Positions 18,228-27,988 of a stretch of 61,271 nucleotides of DNA are shown piece by piece. The stretch covers positions 1-61,271 of the forward strand of contig NZ_JRNC01000039.1 in NCBI RefSeq assembly GCF_000758925.1. The letters run 5' to 3'. The stretch comes from Prevotella sp. S7-1-8 (GTDB lineage Bacteria; Bacteroidota; Bacteroidia; Bacteroidales; Bacteroidaceae). Each line of letters opens with the position of its first letter. Within the stretch, counting starts at the first letter, position 1. The translations under genes and the position numbers were made by a program. Under the pieces are notes generated by a model, which was not told the origin of the DNA, did not search any database, and worked only from the letters and a program-made list of their open reading frames with translations.

Positions 18228-21200
18228 TTCACTACTGTGTCTTTTGACAAGGAGTCGTTCATCTCCATTAAGAGTTTTTCTTTTTTATCAGAACTAAAAA
18301 TGTCCTTGAAGTGACGCAATTTGCGTTTCCACATAAAGCCACCACCAAACTTGCTGACAACTCCATCCAACCAATCGTAATTATCACGCTCATAGAACAG
18401 GTTGAGATACTTGTTGGACGTGGGGCTTAACCTGTATTCAAGTGTTACATTGTCAAAAAAAGTTTCGTTTTGCATGGCAACATCCGCTCCGGAAGACAGC
18501 TTGCCACCTACTGCCACGCGCAATCGGTTGTTCCAAAATCTTTTGGCAAACTTGAAAGAATAGTCCGTATGGAAGGCTCCTTTGTCATTAATGGAATTGT
18601 CAACGCCAACACTTACATCCAATGTTTGTAACGCTTTGTTAGAAATATGATTGATCTGACTATTGAGGAAAGCGCTCAGGGCGGAGTTTACTGCAAACCC
18701 AGAGGCATTGCCTTTGTCAAGATACATGCCCGTGGTGAGCATGGTGATGGCAATCTTGCCTCGTTCCTCCTTGGACATGACCTTTAGCTGATTATGAATA
18801 TTCATATCTTCAGGCGCGTCGATAATAAACTCCAGCCCCATGTCTTTTAATGTCTTGGTAACGACAACGCCGCTTAAAAACTTTACAAGACGGCCGTCGC
18901 CAGATGCCTCACCCACTGTCGCAACAGTTTCCTCGGTGGCCGTCAGGTTGAGTTTGGGGTTCATGGCGTCGCCACGAAACTCTATGTAGCTGCCATCTTG
19001 AATACTGAAAGTTTTCAATGGGATAACTGGCAACGAATATTTCATCTCGCCGTTTCCGATGGTATAACGTCCTGTAAGCCTCACGCCATTCACCATATTA
19101 TATCGAAATCTCATCTCGCCACCACCAACTATATCAATATAATTAGATTTGTCAGCATTGAGATAACAATTGACATGTGCCCCCTCGTCTATATTAATTG
19201 ACATGTCTACATCTACGCCTGTGATTGGCGGGCGAGAAAACACCTGCTTTGTGGTGTCTCTAAAATCCACAAAATCTACCAAACCTTCCAACTGATTGTC
19301 TGTGGAGAGTGGGGAATCTTTGAGTATATATTTCAAGTCGGATGTTCCAAGGACTTGCAACCGTCCGCGCAGTTTCATATTATCCACTACACCACGCATG
19401 TCGCCAGCAAAATTGACATACACCTGACCGTAAGCGTCAGAACGCTCTTTTTCCTTGGAATCAACAAGCAAATAGTTTTCCGCGCGCATGCGAACATTCA
19501 TATACATTCGATCCAAATCCGAAAAATCAAAAAAGCCTCGGATTGTCAAAGGGCTTTCATTATGGGCGAACATCTCAAAATTCTCAAAAAGCAAGCGACT
19601 ATTTTTGATAGTGACTGGATCGTTGGCACACTTCATTTCCACTCCGTAAGGCTCACTGTAAACATACGTGGAGTCAAGGTACAGCTCGCCATTGATATCC
19701 GGGGTGGATAACGTGCCCTTAATATCCAAAGCTCCATCAACATCACCCTTTAGTCCTACGATCTTGTTTGGTATAAAGCCGTTTACCAAATCCAAAGGCA
19801 TATTCTCCAATGCGAGCGTGGCATCCAAGGCACCTTTGCCAGCGGAATGGTAGGTGCCATTAAGCGCCGCTATCTCGTCTCCATTGTAAGTGAGTATGCC
19901 ATCAACATAATGACCACCATCGGCGCGTGGCATGTATGTAAATTCAGAACCGATATTGCCCATTTTATTACCCTCGTAAACCATGTCTGCCACATTGACA
20001 GACGACGAGACGGAAATCTCGTTATGCGTCTGTATAATATGGAAATCTCCGTTCATAACTCCGGATACATTTGGCATGTAGGGTATCATGGGCAACACTT
20101 CGCCCAAATCAAAATGGTGGGTATTTATCGTTACGTCCTGCAAAACATCCTTGTGAGCGTCATTGCTATATATCTGGACGCCCATGCCATCCTTGGCTTG
20201 CAAAACCAAATTGGCGCTAACACGCTTGTCGTCTCCAAGGTATACATAGTTACTGTCGTTCACAGAAAACTCTTTGTAGCCAATGATGGGATTTTCCCCA
20301 AACAGATGAAAGCTGAAGCCATGCGGCTCCATCACGCCTTGAAGGCCCAGGCGAACTCCAAGCGAGTCATTGGCGTCATACACTCGAGCCGTGGCATAAG
20401 TGCCTTTCTCGTTGATAGCACCGTCAAGAAACGCGTTGAACACATGGTGAGGATTATCCTTGCCATTATGTAATTGGGCAAAATAGGTCATATTGGAGCG
20501 ATTGGAATCTATACGGAAGCGTACTGTGTCTATCTGGAAACTGTCAACAACAAGTGAATCGACATATAAATTTCCATTTAAACCATATGCCGAAGAGGTG
20601 GAAAAATCCATAAACACATTATTCGTCGTAAATCCATAATGTTTTAAAACACGACTTATCAAATTGTCTGGCCCTGACACAACGGATATTCGGGAATTAG
20701 GAATACAAGCGTATAACCGTTTCTGGTCAATGTATTTATTTTTGATTTGACGTTGCAGTTCTGATGCAAATTTGCCTGTATTCTTGAGCAGTTTCTCATA
20801 TCCGCCAGATGCGGACAATCTCATACTTAAGTCACCGCTGTCAATATTGGCTTGTGTGGTGTCTCTACGAGTAAGCACATCAAGTGCAATGTCTTCTGGA
20901 TAAAAGGACACAGAATCATTGCCAAACATGATATTATACATTGCCCCGTTGATATGGTGATTGTGTTTCAAATCGGAACTTAAATTGAGTTTGGCTCTCA
21001 TTGAAAGCAAGAACGGCTCGTTTGTAACGTGGAGCGCGCGCAGATCGAGACGCTCAAAATCTCCATCGATAACGCCTTGTATCTGCTTGCCCTTGGTTGT
21101 GGCATCAATTTTAAACACGCCCTTCATGGCCCTGTTTCGGCTGTTCACAAAGGCCGAAACGCGACCATTCCTCATATTAACTTTAGCATCAATGTGATCC

Positions 21201-22846
21201 AAATTATATTCGCCATAACTGAATTTTTTGATTTTAGTATTTGCTACCAAATTTGTACCCGAAGACATGAAGTTAGCACCATGTCCTTTGGTTTGGATGG
21301 TTCCCGTAAACGCACTCAAATGCATATTTGGAACAAATCGTTGGATTGGGAAGGCATTAGCATTGAGATTGGCTGAATAATTCATTTGTGTGGCACTAAA
21401 ATCCACTTGTCCATGTAGTTTACCTGTTCCATGCGTCGCTATAAAATTACTTGAATATTTATCACCATTAACACGAATTTTTCCTTTAACTCCAATATCG
21501 TTAGGAATGCGCACGTTTTTTCTTGTCTCTTTGTCGAGCAAATGTGTTATGAAACTTACATCATGTGTTTTAACATTCAGATCTATATTAGCTTTGAGAT
21601 GCCTTGTATCTGTCATATTCTCTACCTTGCCATCTGCTTTTAACTTGAATGCTCCTGGCATACTCACGTTTAGACCTTTTATTAATGTTTTTTGGAGGTT
21701 CCCTCTAACCTCTCCAATGGCCACAAGAGGTTTATTGGGCCATCTTCGTGCCATACCGTTGGGAAGTTTTTTTTCAAGGATGGTCATCAAATCTGGTTTG
21801 GAGATTTGCCCTTTTATGTTTACGTTAAAAGTTCCAGGATTGGCATCGTCAAACGCATTCATCGCCATGTTACAATCTAATGCTATAGCGGTTCCATCCG
21901 CAGTTTTTAGATTTAGGTTAGGCAACGACAACTTGACGCTATCCATCGCAAAGGAGCCCTTTAATAAGTCTACCTGCAAACCACTCTTTTCTCGAAAGGC
22001 TCCTTCATGTATTTGCACTTTGATTTTAGATTCAACATAACTAAAATCGTTTGCTCTCAACTTCAAGTTATCCAACTCGATATGATTATAATCAAGACCA
22101 TTGATTTTAGGTTCATAATTCTTGCTATATCTTATCCTGCTATTGTCACACTTGAATTGGCTTACCGCATAAAGGCCTTTGTTAAAATCAAAATGAGTGT
22201 TTCTTGCTGTCGCATGCTTAAAATAAGCATTAGCAGATAACGAATCACGATGCAGATGCAACGTGAAATCTGTATTTTCTACTTTTAAATCGGCCAGATT
22301 GACCTTCCATACATTGTTTGATTTCGTGGTGTCAGAAGTAACCGTGTCTTTGAGTTGGACATCTAATATAGCATCCTTTAATACGACATGGTTGATGTTA
22401 ACGGCCGAATTACCAAAATCTATGCCATGAGCTTTTAAATCAAGGTGTCCTATACTGCCAACAAATCGAGCGGTTGGTATGAAGTGTGAGGTATTTACTT
22501 TCATACTATTGACACTCAACTCATCAACCATTATCATTTTATCAAATAATGGCCTGAATTGTATGTCTACAACGACTTTCCTAATATCAGCGACTGTATC
22601 CATGACATTACTCAACGAGTCGTTGGATTCCAATACTTGTACGTTCCCCAATGACAAATCAAGCGGAAATGCCAACTTCACCTGGCCGACATTGATTTTT
22701 AGCCCCATCTCCTCCGAAGCGTAAGCCGTTACTTGCTTTACTGCCCATTTTTGAAAAGGTGGAAAGTAAAACAAAGAACACAAAGTGGCAAAGAGAAGGA
22801 TAACGACAAGAACGACTATACCGCTCCACTTGAAAATATTATTCAT
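18224..22846 (-). CDS. tamB: Translocation/assembly module protein TamB (DUF490/AsmA-like)
   Basis: A giant inner-membrane-anchored periplasmic protein (1540 residues from the chosen start) of the AsmA/TamB class, whose long beta-groove is believed to bridge inner and outer membranes and guide lipids or outer-membrane proteins. It has one N-terminal membrane helix (WSGIVVLVVILLFATLCSLF), repeated AsmA-like beta segments, and the DUF490/TamB domain over about the last 450 residues. The reading frame is open to 22924, but the ATG at 22846 (MNNIFKWSG) puts the membrane anchor at the N-terminus and is preferred. It overlaps tamL by 4 bp downstream. The upstream gene rluA ends about 88 bp before this start. 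Confidence 0.9.
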   Translation of the reverse strand: MNNIFKWSGIVVLVVILLFATLCSLFYFPPFQKWAVKQVTAYASEEMGLKINVGQVKLAFPLDLSLGNVQVLESNDSLSNVMDTVADIRKVVVDIQFRPLFDKMIMVDELSVNSMKVNTSHFIPTARFVGSIGHLDLKAHGIDFGNSAVNINHVVLKDAILDVQLKDTVTSDTTKSNNVWKVNLADLKVENTDFTLHLHRDSLSANAYFKHATARNTHFDFNKGLYAVSQFKCDNSRIRYSKNYEPKINGLDYNHIELDNLKLRANDFSYVESKIKVQIHEGAFREKSGLQVDLLKGSFAMDSVKLSLPNLNLKTADGTAIALDCNMAMNAFDDANPGTFNVNIKGQISKPDLMTILEKKLPNGMARRWPNKPLVAIGEVRGNLQKTLIKGLNVSMPGAFKLKADGKVENMTDTRHLKANIDLNVKTHDVSFITHLLDKETRKNVRIPNDIGVKGKIRVNGDKYSSNFIATHGTGKLHGQVDFSATQMNYSANLNANAFPIQRFVPNMHLSAFTGTIQTKGHGANFMSSGTNLVANTKIKKFSYGEYNLDHIDAKVNMRNGRVSAFVNSRNRAMKGVFKIDATTKGKQIQGVIDGDFERLDLRALHVTNEPFLLSMRAKLNLSSDLKHNHHINGAMYNIMFGNDSVSFYPEDIALDVLTRRDTTQANIDSGDLSMRLSASGGYEKLLKNTGKFASELQRQIKNKYIDQKRLYACIPNSRISVVSGPDNLISRVLKHYGFTTNNVFMDFSTSSAYGLNGNLYVDSLVVDSFQIDTVRFRIDSNRSNMTYFAQLHNGKDNPHHVFNAFLDGAINEKGTYATARVYDANDSLGVRLGLQGVMEPHGFSFHLFGENPIIGYKEFSVNDSNYVYLGDDKRVSANLVLQAKDGMGVQIYSNDAHKDVLQDVTINTHHFDLGEVLPMIPYMPNVSGVMNGDFHIIQTHNEISVSSSVNVADMVYEGNKMGNIGSEFTYMPRADGGHYVDGILTYNGDEIAALNGTYHSAGKGALDATLALENMPLDLVNGFIPNKIVGLKGDVDGALDIKGTLSTPDINGELYLDSTYVYSEPYGVEMKCANDPVTIKNSRLLFENFEMFAHNESPLTIRGFFDFSDLDRMYMNVRMRAENYLLVDSKEKERSDAYGQVYVNFAGDMRGVVDNMKLRGRLQVLGTSDLKYILKDSPLSTDNQLEGLVDFVDFRDTTKQVFSRPPITGVDVDMSINIDEGAHVNCYLNADKSNYIDIVGGGEMRFRYNMVNGVRLTGRYTIGNGEMKYSLPVIPLKTFSIQDGSYIEFRGDAMNPKLNLTATEETVATVGEASGDGRLVKFLSGVVVTKTLKDMGLEFIIDAPEDMNIHNQLKVMSKEERGKIAITMLTTGMYLDKGNASGFAVNSALSAFLNSQINHISNKALQTLDVSVGVDNSINDKGAFHTDYSFKFAKRFWNNRLRVAVGGKLSSGADVAMQNETFFDNVTLEYRLSPTSNKYLNLFYERDNYDWLDGVVSKFGGGFMWKRKLRHFKDIFSSDKKEKLLMEMNDSLSKDTVVK

Positions 22847-22933
22847 ACATACAGGTTGATACTTGCGCTTGCAAAATAAACAAAAGAAAGGAATAAATAT
22901 TTTTTTTACGAAGAAAACTGACAAAATTGTTGT

Positions 22934-23608
22934 TTATATATCTTTTGTCAGCTCTCTCCATAGTTTGTCATCAGGTATTGGCGAGTTTAAAATAATGTTT
23001 TTTTTTGATACTGGATGAACAAACTCCACTTTGCAAGACAATAAAGAGATACTGCCATCAGGATTGCTACGTCTGGCACCGTATTTCAAGTCGCCTTTGA
23101 TGGGACAACCCATATGCGACAATTGAGCCCTGATTTGATGATGGCGACCTGTTAATAGTTCCACCTCTATTAGGCAATATCTGTCAGAACGACTTTTTAA
23201 TTGATAATTAAGGATCACTTTTTTTGAATTGGAAACCTCCTTGTCATACACATAACTTTTGTTTTGTCTTTCATTGCGCCGTAGCCAACCTGTCAAGGTA
23301 TCTTGCTCTACGGGAGGCGCGTTTTGGGTAATAGCCCAATATGTCTTATGTATATCACCTCGTCGAAACATATCATTAAGGCGAGCTAAAGCCTTGCTCG
23401 TTCGAGCGAAGATTACCAATCCTGACACAGGACGATCAAGACGATGAACCACTCCAAGGAACACGGCCCCTGGCTTGTGGCATTTGTCTTTGATGTACGC
23501 CTTAACCGTTTCAGAGAGAGGGGTGTCACCAGTCTTGTCGCCTTGAACGATTTCACCACTCTCTTTGTAAACAATTATTAGATGATTGTCCTCGTAGACA
23601 ACTTTCAT
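22934..23608 (-). CDS. RluA-family pseudouridine synthase
   Basis: A 224-residue RNA pseudouridine synthase. The catalytic motif is GVVHRLDRPVSGLVIFART near residue 52-70, with the conserved Asp in HRLDR. LLTGRHHQIRAQLSHMGCPIKGDLKYG (about 153-180) is the second family signature. There is no N-terminal S4 domain, so it belongs to the short RluA/TruC-like group; the target RNA site cannot be told. It lies 24 bp after fabG and just before tamB in the same orientation, so it is probably part of one operon. Confidence 0.9.
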   Translation of the reverse strand: MKVVYEDNHLIIVYKESGEIVQGDKTGDTPLSETVKAYIKDKCHKPGAVFLGVVHRLDRPVSGLVIFARTSKALARLNDMFRRGDIHKTYWAITQNAPPVEQDTLTGWLRRNERQNKSYVYDKEVSNSKKVILNYQLKSRSDRYCLIEVELLTGRHHQIRAQLSHMGCPIKGDLKYGARRSNPDGSISLLSCKVEFVHPVSKKNIILNSPIPDDKLWRELTKDI

Positions 23609-23632
23609 CTCTATCCTTACGTTTATATTTTC

Positions 23633-24385
23633 TTACATGTTCATGCCACCGTCTACCTGAATCACTTGGCCAGAAACATAATTGGATAGGTCTGATGCCA
23701 AATAGATAGCCGTATTGGCAATATCCTCTACCGTTCCACCTCGACGCAATGGTATTCTCGAAATCCAATCCTTGCGTATGTCTTCCGGCAACGCTTCTGT
23801 CATTGCGGTGTCAATAAATCCCGGGGCAATTGCGTTGGCCCGAACACCCTTGGACCCCATCTCCTGGGCAACACTTTTGGCAAGCGCTATCAGTCCAGCT
23901 TTTGAGGCAGCGTAATTAGCTTGCCCGGCATTGCCATGCACACCCACCACGCTGGCCATGTTAATAATACTTCCGCCACGTTGACGCATCATGATAGGTA
24001 CGCACGCATGTATAAAGTTGAATGCGCTCTTAAGGTTTACGGCAATAACCGAATCCCACTGTTGCTCTGTCATACGCAACATCAGGCCGTCTTTCGTAAT
24101 CCCGGCATTGTTAACCAAAATATCGATTGTGCCAAACTCTTCTTTAATTTTATTCACAACTTCGGCCGTCTCTTCAAAATTTGCGGCGTTCCCGGCATAT
24201 CCTTTTACCTTAACGCCGATGGCAGCTATTTCTCTTTCGGTGCACATGCCGCCATGCTCTTCGTCAATAAGAAGATCGGTAAAAGCAATATTTGCCCCTT
24301 CTTGTGCAAATTTTAAAGCGATAGCTTTGCCTATACCACGCGCGGCACCAGTTATAAGTGCTGTTTTACCATTTAAAAGTCCCAT
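23633..24385 (-). CDS. fabG: 3-oxoacyl-[acyl-carrier-protein] reductase
   Basis: A 250-residue short-chain dehydrogenase that reduces 3-oxoacyl-ACP with NADPH in fatty acid elongation. The cofactor motif is TGAARGIGKAIA (about 12-23), then LVNNAG (about 88-93), a Ser in the active-site strand near SVVG, and the Y-x-x-x-K pair in NYAASKAG (about 160-167). The C-terminal RGGTVEDIANTAIYLASDLSNYVSG and QVDGGMNM are FabG-like. The ATG at 24385 (MGLLNGKTALIT) is chosen over one 9 bases upstream because it fits the family start. It follows the TetR gene by 54 bp and precedes rluA by 24 bp. Generic SDR function cannot be excluded, but similarity to FabG is strong. Confidence 0.88.
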   Translation of the reverse strand: MGLLNGKTALITGAARGIGKAIALKFAQEGANIAFTDLLIDEEHGGMCTEREIAAIGVKVKGYAGNAANFEETAEVVNKIKEEFGTIDILVNNAGITKDGLMLRMTEQQWDSVIAVNLKSAFNFIHACVPIMMRQRGGSIINMASVVGVHGNAGQANYAASKAGLIALAKSVAQEMGSKGVRANAIAPGFIDTAMTEALPEDIRKDWISRIPLRRGGTVEDIANTAIYLASDLSNYVSGQVIQVDGGMNM

Positions 24386-24439
24386 ATTTAACATTACATT
24401 TTAAGTGTTATACAATTATTTATCTTACATTCTTTCTTG

Positions 24440-25048
24440 TTATTTAGTGTCACTCTTTGATGACATGTGCTTTCCCAACGCGCCATACACCACTTTTGCC
24501 ACGAGCGGCTTACTCGATTCATCTGTCAAGCCACGACCCAAACGACCATAAATATAGGGTACCTCCAAGCCTTTTATACAATAATGAGTAATGTCCGCGA
24601 CAAGCTCAACGTCATCTATATCAAACTCACCTTGAGCTTTTCCCTCAGTGTACACTTTTCGAAACAGTCCGATCTCATCCTCATCAAAATTCTTACGCAC
24701 TTTTTCCACCGACCAAATATTGCGAAAAAACTCCGCACGCAGATTTCCATTCCTGACCACAGTTTCACGTATAGAACTCAAATGCGTATAGATCAACTCA
24801 ATTACTTTGTCTTGAGGATGTATGTTTTTTGCCGCTACCCCTTCCATTTTGTCACTTAGACGCTCCAACTCTGACTCTATGACGGCATAGTAGATATCTT
24901 CTTTTCTACTAAAATAAGTATATAGTGTACGGCGTCCTTTCCCCGATGCCAGGGCTATATCATTCATCGTAGTAGAAGCCACACCATTCTTGGCAAACAA
25001 CTGTCGAGCCACATCCACCAGCTTTTGTCTCGTTTTTTTTATTGACAT
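24440..25048 (-). CDS. TetR/AcrR-family transcriptional regulator
   Basis: A 202-residue one-component repressor. The N-terminal HTH (KLVDVARQLFAKNGVASTTMNDIALASGKGRRTLYTYFSRKEDI, about residues 8-50) is typical of the family. The C-terminal ligand-binding half is not assignable. The open frame extends to 25093, but the ATG at 25048 (MSIKKTRQK) is preferred because the promoter at 25108 then leaves a leader of about 55 nt and the HTH sits near the N-terminus. It is the first gene of the run with fabG, rluA, tamB and tamL, so it could respond to an acyl-CoA-like ligand (a FabR/FadR-like idea), but that is inference. Confidence 0.88.
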   Translation of the reverse strand: MSIKKTRQKLVDVARQLFAKNGVASTTMNDIALASGKGRRTLYTYFSRKEDIYYAVIESELERLSDKMEGVAAKNIHPQDKVIELIYTHLSSIRETVVRNGNLRAEFFRNIWSVEKVRKNFDEDEIGLFRKVYTEGKAQGEFDIDDVELVADITHYCIKGLEVPYIYGRLGRGLTDESSKPLVAKVVYGALGKHMSSKSDTK

Positions 25049-25107
25049 GTCAATTTCTCCATATGATTTTCGTTTGCGTAATAGCCCTTGCACACACTAC
25101 GTTTTGT

Positions 25108-25116
25108 GCAAAAATA
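25108..25116 (-). promoter_or_regulatory. -7 promoter element of the TetR-fabG-tam run
   Basis: The minus strand reads TATTTTTGC (TAnnTTTGC), 60 bases before the chosen TetR start. A TetR operator would be expected nearby, but I see no clear palindrome. Confidence 0.6.
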
Positions 25117-25657
25117 GGGTTTTTCTATGAAATAAACAAAAAACACTATAAAAAATGACTAAATTTCAATCAACACGCTGTTAAACCTAATGTAATAATT
25201 AAAAAATGAGAGAAACAATTAACTATATGACTAACATTTTTAATTGACTGATAATAAACAATTTAATATTCTTAATAATTTCAATTCGCTCAGATGGAGC
25301 GTTACTATACCCATTGCGAGCAGCCCCTACAAACCGAATTACGACCACAACAGAGCTTAGTGTATCTTCTCCCCCTACAACGCCATCACTCGCCATTATT
25401 CGCATCATGGAATGTCGCGAAGATGATGAGAAAAATGGGCTTACACATTTCATGCATTCTTTCAACAAACTCATATCGGGCACATACATCGCAAAAATAA
25501 TTTTTGATAAGTGACGGAACGTTTCAATCCGTAAATTAATTAAGTTTTACTATCCAAAAATTCCTTGGCCCGGCGGCGGAAAGCAACTTAGGCATTATCT
25601 CAAAATTTTATCAAACAGCAGAATTAAGCTTGCGAGCAAAAACTTTAAGGTACATAT
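25117..25657. other. Gene-free region with ambiguous overlapping frames
   Basis: Two short frames overlap on opposite strands at about 25223-25513 (88 codons minus, 66 codons plus). Neither has a recognised family, a promoter or a proper start. The plus frame reads ...MECREDDEKNGLTHFMHSFNK... up to a stop at 25515 and could be a gene tail. A short GC-rich patch at 25565-25590 (GCCCGGCGGCGG) stands out in AT-rich DNA. Confidence 0.3.
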
Positions 25658-25689
25658 TTTGGTTGTTCATTGTTTTTTCATAACTTTGA
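25658..25689 (+). promoter_or_regulatory. Promoter of the urea transporter gene
   Basis: TTTG at 25658-25661, a 19-base spacer and TAACTTTGA at 25681-25689 make a near-ideal Bacteroidota -33/-7 pair. It leaves a 140-nt leader. Confidence 0.6.
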
Positions 25690-25696
25690 CGCATGG

Positions 25697-25838
25697 ATTA
25701 ATTGTGTCGTCAAGAAACAGAAATGCTCAAACACTATTATAATGTTGACTGATGACTTAAAAATCAAAACCATACGATACGAAGACTATTTTCGGAGTAT
25801 GGATTAATGGGTGGTTTTCAATTATTAAGGCAATACTA
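25697..25838 (+). promoter_or_regulatory. Long structured leader of the urea transporter mRNA
   Basis: About 140 nt of untranslated leader. Near its end, CCATAC (about 25770) can pair with GTATGG (about 25797), with an inner CGAA/TTCG helix. The motif TGGATTAAT occurs twice, before and after the hairpin. No known riboswitch was recognised; a regulatory role is a guess. Confidence 0.3.
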
Positions 25839-26735
25839 ATGAATCCGAATAAGATCATGAAAGCCACATTTCGTGGTGTGGGACAGGTGATGTTTCAGAA
25901 CAATGCACTGTCAGGAGTGTTGATGTTAATAGGTATAGGCTGTAATTCTATGACAATGTGTTTATTTGCATTGCTGGGTACCATTATCAGCACATTGACA
26001 GCAATAGCTCTTAAATATGATCGTGAAAACATTGAAAACGGCCTTTATGGCTTTAATGGGACGCTTGTGGCTATAGCCGTCCCATGTTTTATGCCAATTA
26101 ATATTTGGTCAGTTTCAATCATGGTCATAGCTTCTTTAATCACAACGCTTGTGGCACACGCATTTGAGAGGCAAAAATATCTACCCCCTCTCACCGCCCC
26201 ATTTGTTATAATAACTTGGATAATGTTGCTTATGAGCCGTGTTTTGCCTGTGTTGCAACAGTCCGGTGTAGCTGTGGTTGAAACAGAGGAACTTTTTTCA
26301 CCGTTTCAAGCTGTGTCTTTTAATTTTGGACAGATTATGTTGCAGGGTAAAAGTGTTTTTACTGGCATATTCTTTTTCTTGGCTCTCTTGATCAATTCGC
26401 GGAAGATGGCGCTGGAATCTTTTGTAGCAAGCTTGTTGTCTTTGATGGTTCTGATCACTCCGTTTGTAGAAACTCATTCGGTAAACAGTGGAATGTATGG
26501 TTATAATGCCATTCTGACTGTTCTGGCTATAGCGAATATCCTAAATACCAAATCTTGCGTATATATCAAGGCTTTGGTTGGTTTAGGGCTTTCGATGATT
26601 ATTCAATTTGTTGGCTTGAATATGGGCATTGTCACACTCACAGCGCCTTTCGTGCTTTCGGTGTGGCTTATTGCATTGTATAATTCCTTTGAGTTTTATA
26701 GAAGTAGAGCTAAAGTTGGACGGTCGAAATCATGA
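25839..26735 (+). CDS. Urea transporter (UT family)
   Basis: A 298-residue polytopic membrane protein of the UT/SLC14-like family, expected to let urea cross the inner membrane by facilitated, channel-like passage. The duplicated family motif is clear: GLYGFNGTLVAIAVP (about residues 67-81) in the first half and GMYGYNAILTVLAI (about 215-228) in the second, each after a hydrophobic repeat. The length is normal for bacterial members. It has its own promoter and a 140-nt leader. No urease genes are in this window, so imported urea would need urease encoded elsewhere. The next gene, an ADP-ribosylglycohydrolase, follows 220 bp later in the same direction. Confidence 0.85.
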   Translation: MNPNKIMKATFRGVGQVMFQNNALSGVLMLIGIGCNSMTMCLFALLGTIISTLTAIALKYDRENIENGLYGFNGTLVAIAVPCFMPINIWSVSIMVIASLITTLVAHAFERQKYLPPLTAPFVIITWIMLLMSRVLPVLQQSGVAVVETEELFSPFQAVSFNFGQIMLQGKSVFTGIFFFLALLINSRKMALESFVASLLSLMVLITPFVETHSVNSGMYGYNAILTVLAIANILNTKSCVYIKALVGLGLSMIIQFVGLNMGIVTLTAPFVLSVWLIALYNSFEFYRSRAKVGRSKS

Positions 26736-26958
26736 ATCCTTGTTTTTTCTGGACTTGGGTTTTCTGCTGTACTTGACTGTCCATATTTTATGTGACATTT
26801 TTTCCCAACGCTTTTAGATATGATACGTCGCTGGCAAAATATTGCTAATTTGAAAATCATTACAGAAACGAGTAAGTTTATCTTGTCTCATTTTATTCGT
26901 ATTTTGCCCTATCGGCTATACGAATAGGAAGTAAACAGGAATGTAAAATAAAAAAGAG

Positions 26959-27759
26959 TTGACAAAGAAAAATCTATTATTAAGTGCTGCAATTGGTGAC
27001 ATTGCAGGGATGCCGTACGAGTTTGAAAGGCGTACAAAAAATTATGACGCTGTCGATTTACTGCTTTCATCGAATACTTATACTGATGATACTGTCTGTA
27101 CGTTTGCATGCGCGGAAGCGCTTATAAAGAATTTGGATATGGCTGAAAACCTTTGGAAAAGATGTCGCGCGGACTTCTATCGTGGATTTGGCGGACGTTT
27201 TGCAAGATGGCTTATTGCAAAAGATATTCAGCCATCTTATTACTCTTGTGGCAATGGTAGTGCCATGAGGGTTTCGTCAACAGGATTTATGGCTAAGAAT
27301 GTCAAAGAATGTATAGAACTGGCCACACAGACAGCCTTGCCCACCCATAATCATCCTGAGGGTATCAAAGGAGCTGTGGCAACTGCTTTGGCAATATTCC
27401 ACGCTACAAAAGGGCGAGACAAAGCATTTATTCGTGAGCATGTGCTTGACAAATACTACTCCAAATGGTCTGGCCTGACCTATGAGGATATAAAAGCGGA
27501 CTATGACTTTAATGAGACCTGCCAACAGACAGTCCCTGCAGCCCTTATATGTTTTCTTAAAAGCGAAGATTATGTGGATTGTTTAAAGTTGGCCATATCC
27601 TTAGGAGGTGACGCTGACACCCTGGCTGCCATTTCAGGACCAATGGCTTACGCTTTTTTCAAGACAATACCAGAAGAGTTGATTGATAACGCAAAAGCGA
27701 AACTTCCCGAGTGGATGCTTCAAATGAATAAACAATTTGATGACTTTGTGAACAAATGA
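26959..27759 (+). CDS. ADP-ribosylglycohydrolase (DraG family)
   Basis: A 266-residue Mg-dependent hydrolase of the ADP-ribosylglycohydrolase family, which removes ADP-ribose from proteins or small molecules. The metal-site motifs are all present: AAIGDIAGMPYEF (about 11-23), YTDDTVCTFACAEAL (about 41-55), GNGSAMRVSSTGF (about 97-109) and SLGGDADTLAAISGPMAYAF (about 214-233). Start: an in-frame stop lies 5 codons upstream, so the TTG at 26959, preceded by AAAAGAG, is the first usable start; the first ATG is 17 codons inside and would cut the motif. The target is unknown. No matching ADP-ribosyltransferase is adjacent. Confidence 0.85.
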   Translation: MTKKNLLLSAAIGDIAGMPYEFERRTKNYDAVDLLLSSNTYTDDTVCTFACAEALIKNLDMAENLWKRCRADFYRGFGGRFARWLIAKDIQPSYYSCGNGSAMRVSSTGFMAKNVKECIELATQTALPTHNHPEGIKGAVATALAIFHATKGRDKAFIREHVLDKYYSKWSGLTYEDIKADYDFNETCQQTVPAALICFLKSEDYVDCLKLAISLGGDADTLAAISGPMAYAFFKTIPEELIDNAKAKLPEWMLQMNKQFDDFVNK

Positions 27760-27988
27760 CTAATGGAGGATATAACAACTACCCACTTTTCGTTGAGGTG
27801 GAGCGGATTTCACTCGCCACATTCAACTTTAAAAGAGCCATGAGCTTTCTTTGGCGTCTTATTGAAAAAGTGATTATATGGTGCTGTGGAAGACAGGAGT
27901 TACATTCTCAACACCAATTCATCCAATTAGTTTGTATGAAGAAAGCGCAATGTCTTTTTTGAGAGGTGACTATATCGATGTTTTTTGT

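Noticed and set aside
26820..26927. 35-codon frame MIRRWQNIANLK... between the urea transporter and the ADP-ribosylglycohydrolase
   Set aside because: Too short, no promoter or family. An inverted repeat near its end (TTCGTA...TACGAA) is only six bases.
27756..27962. 68-codon frame overlapping the stop of the ADP-ribosylglycohydrolase
   Set aside because: The ATGA overlap looks attractive, but composition and lack of any family suggest chance.
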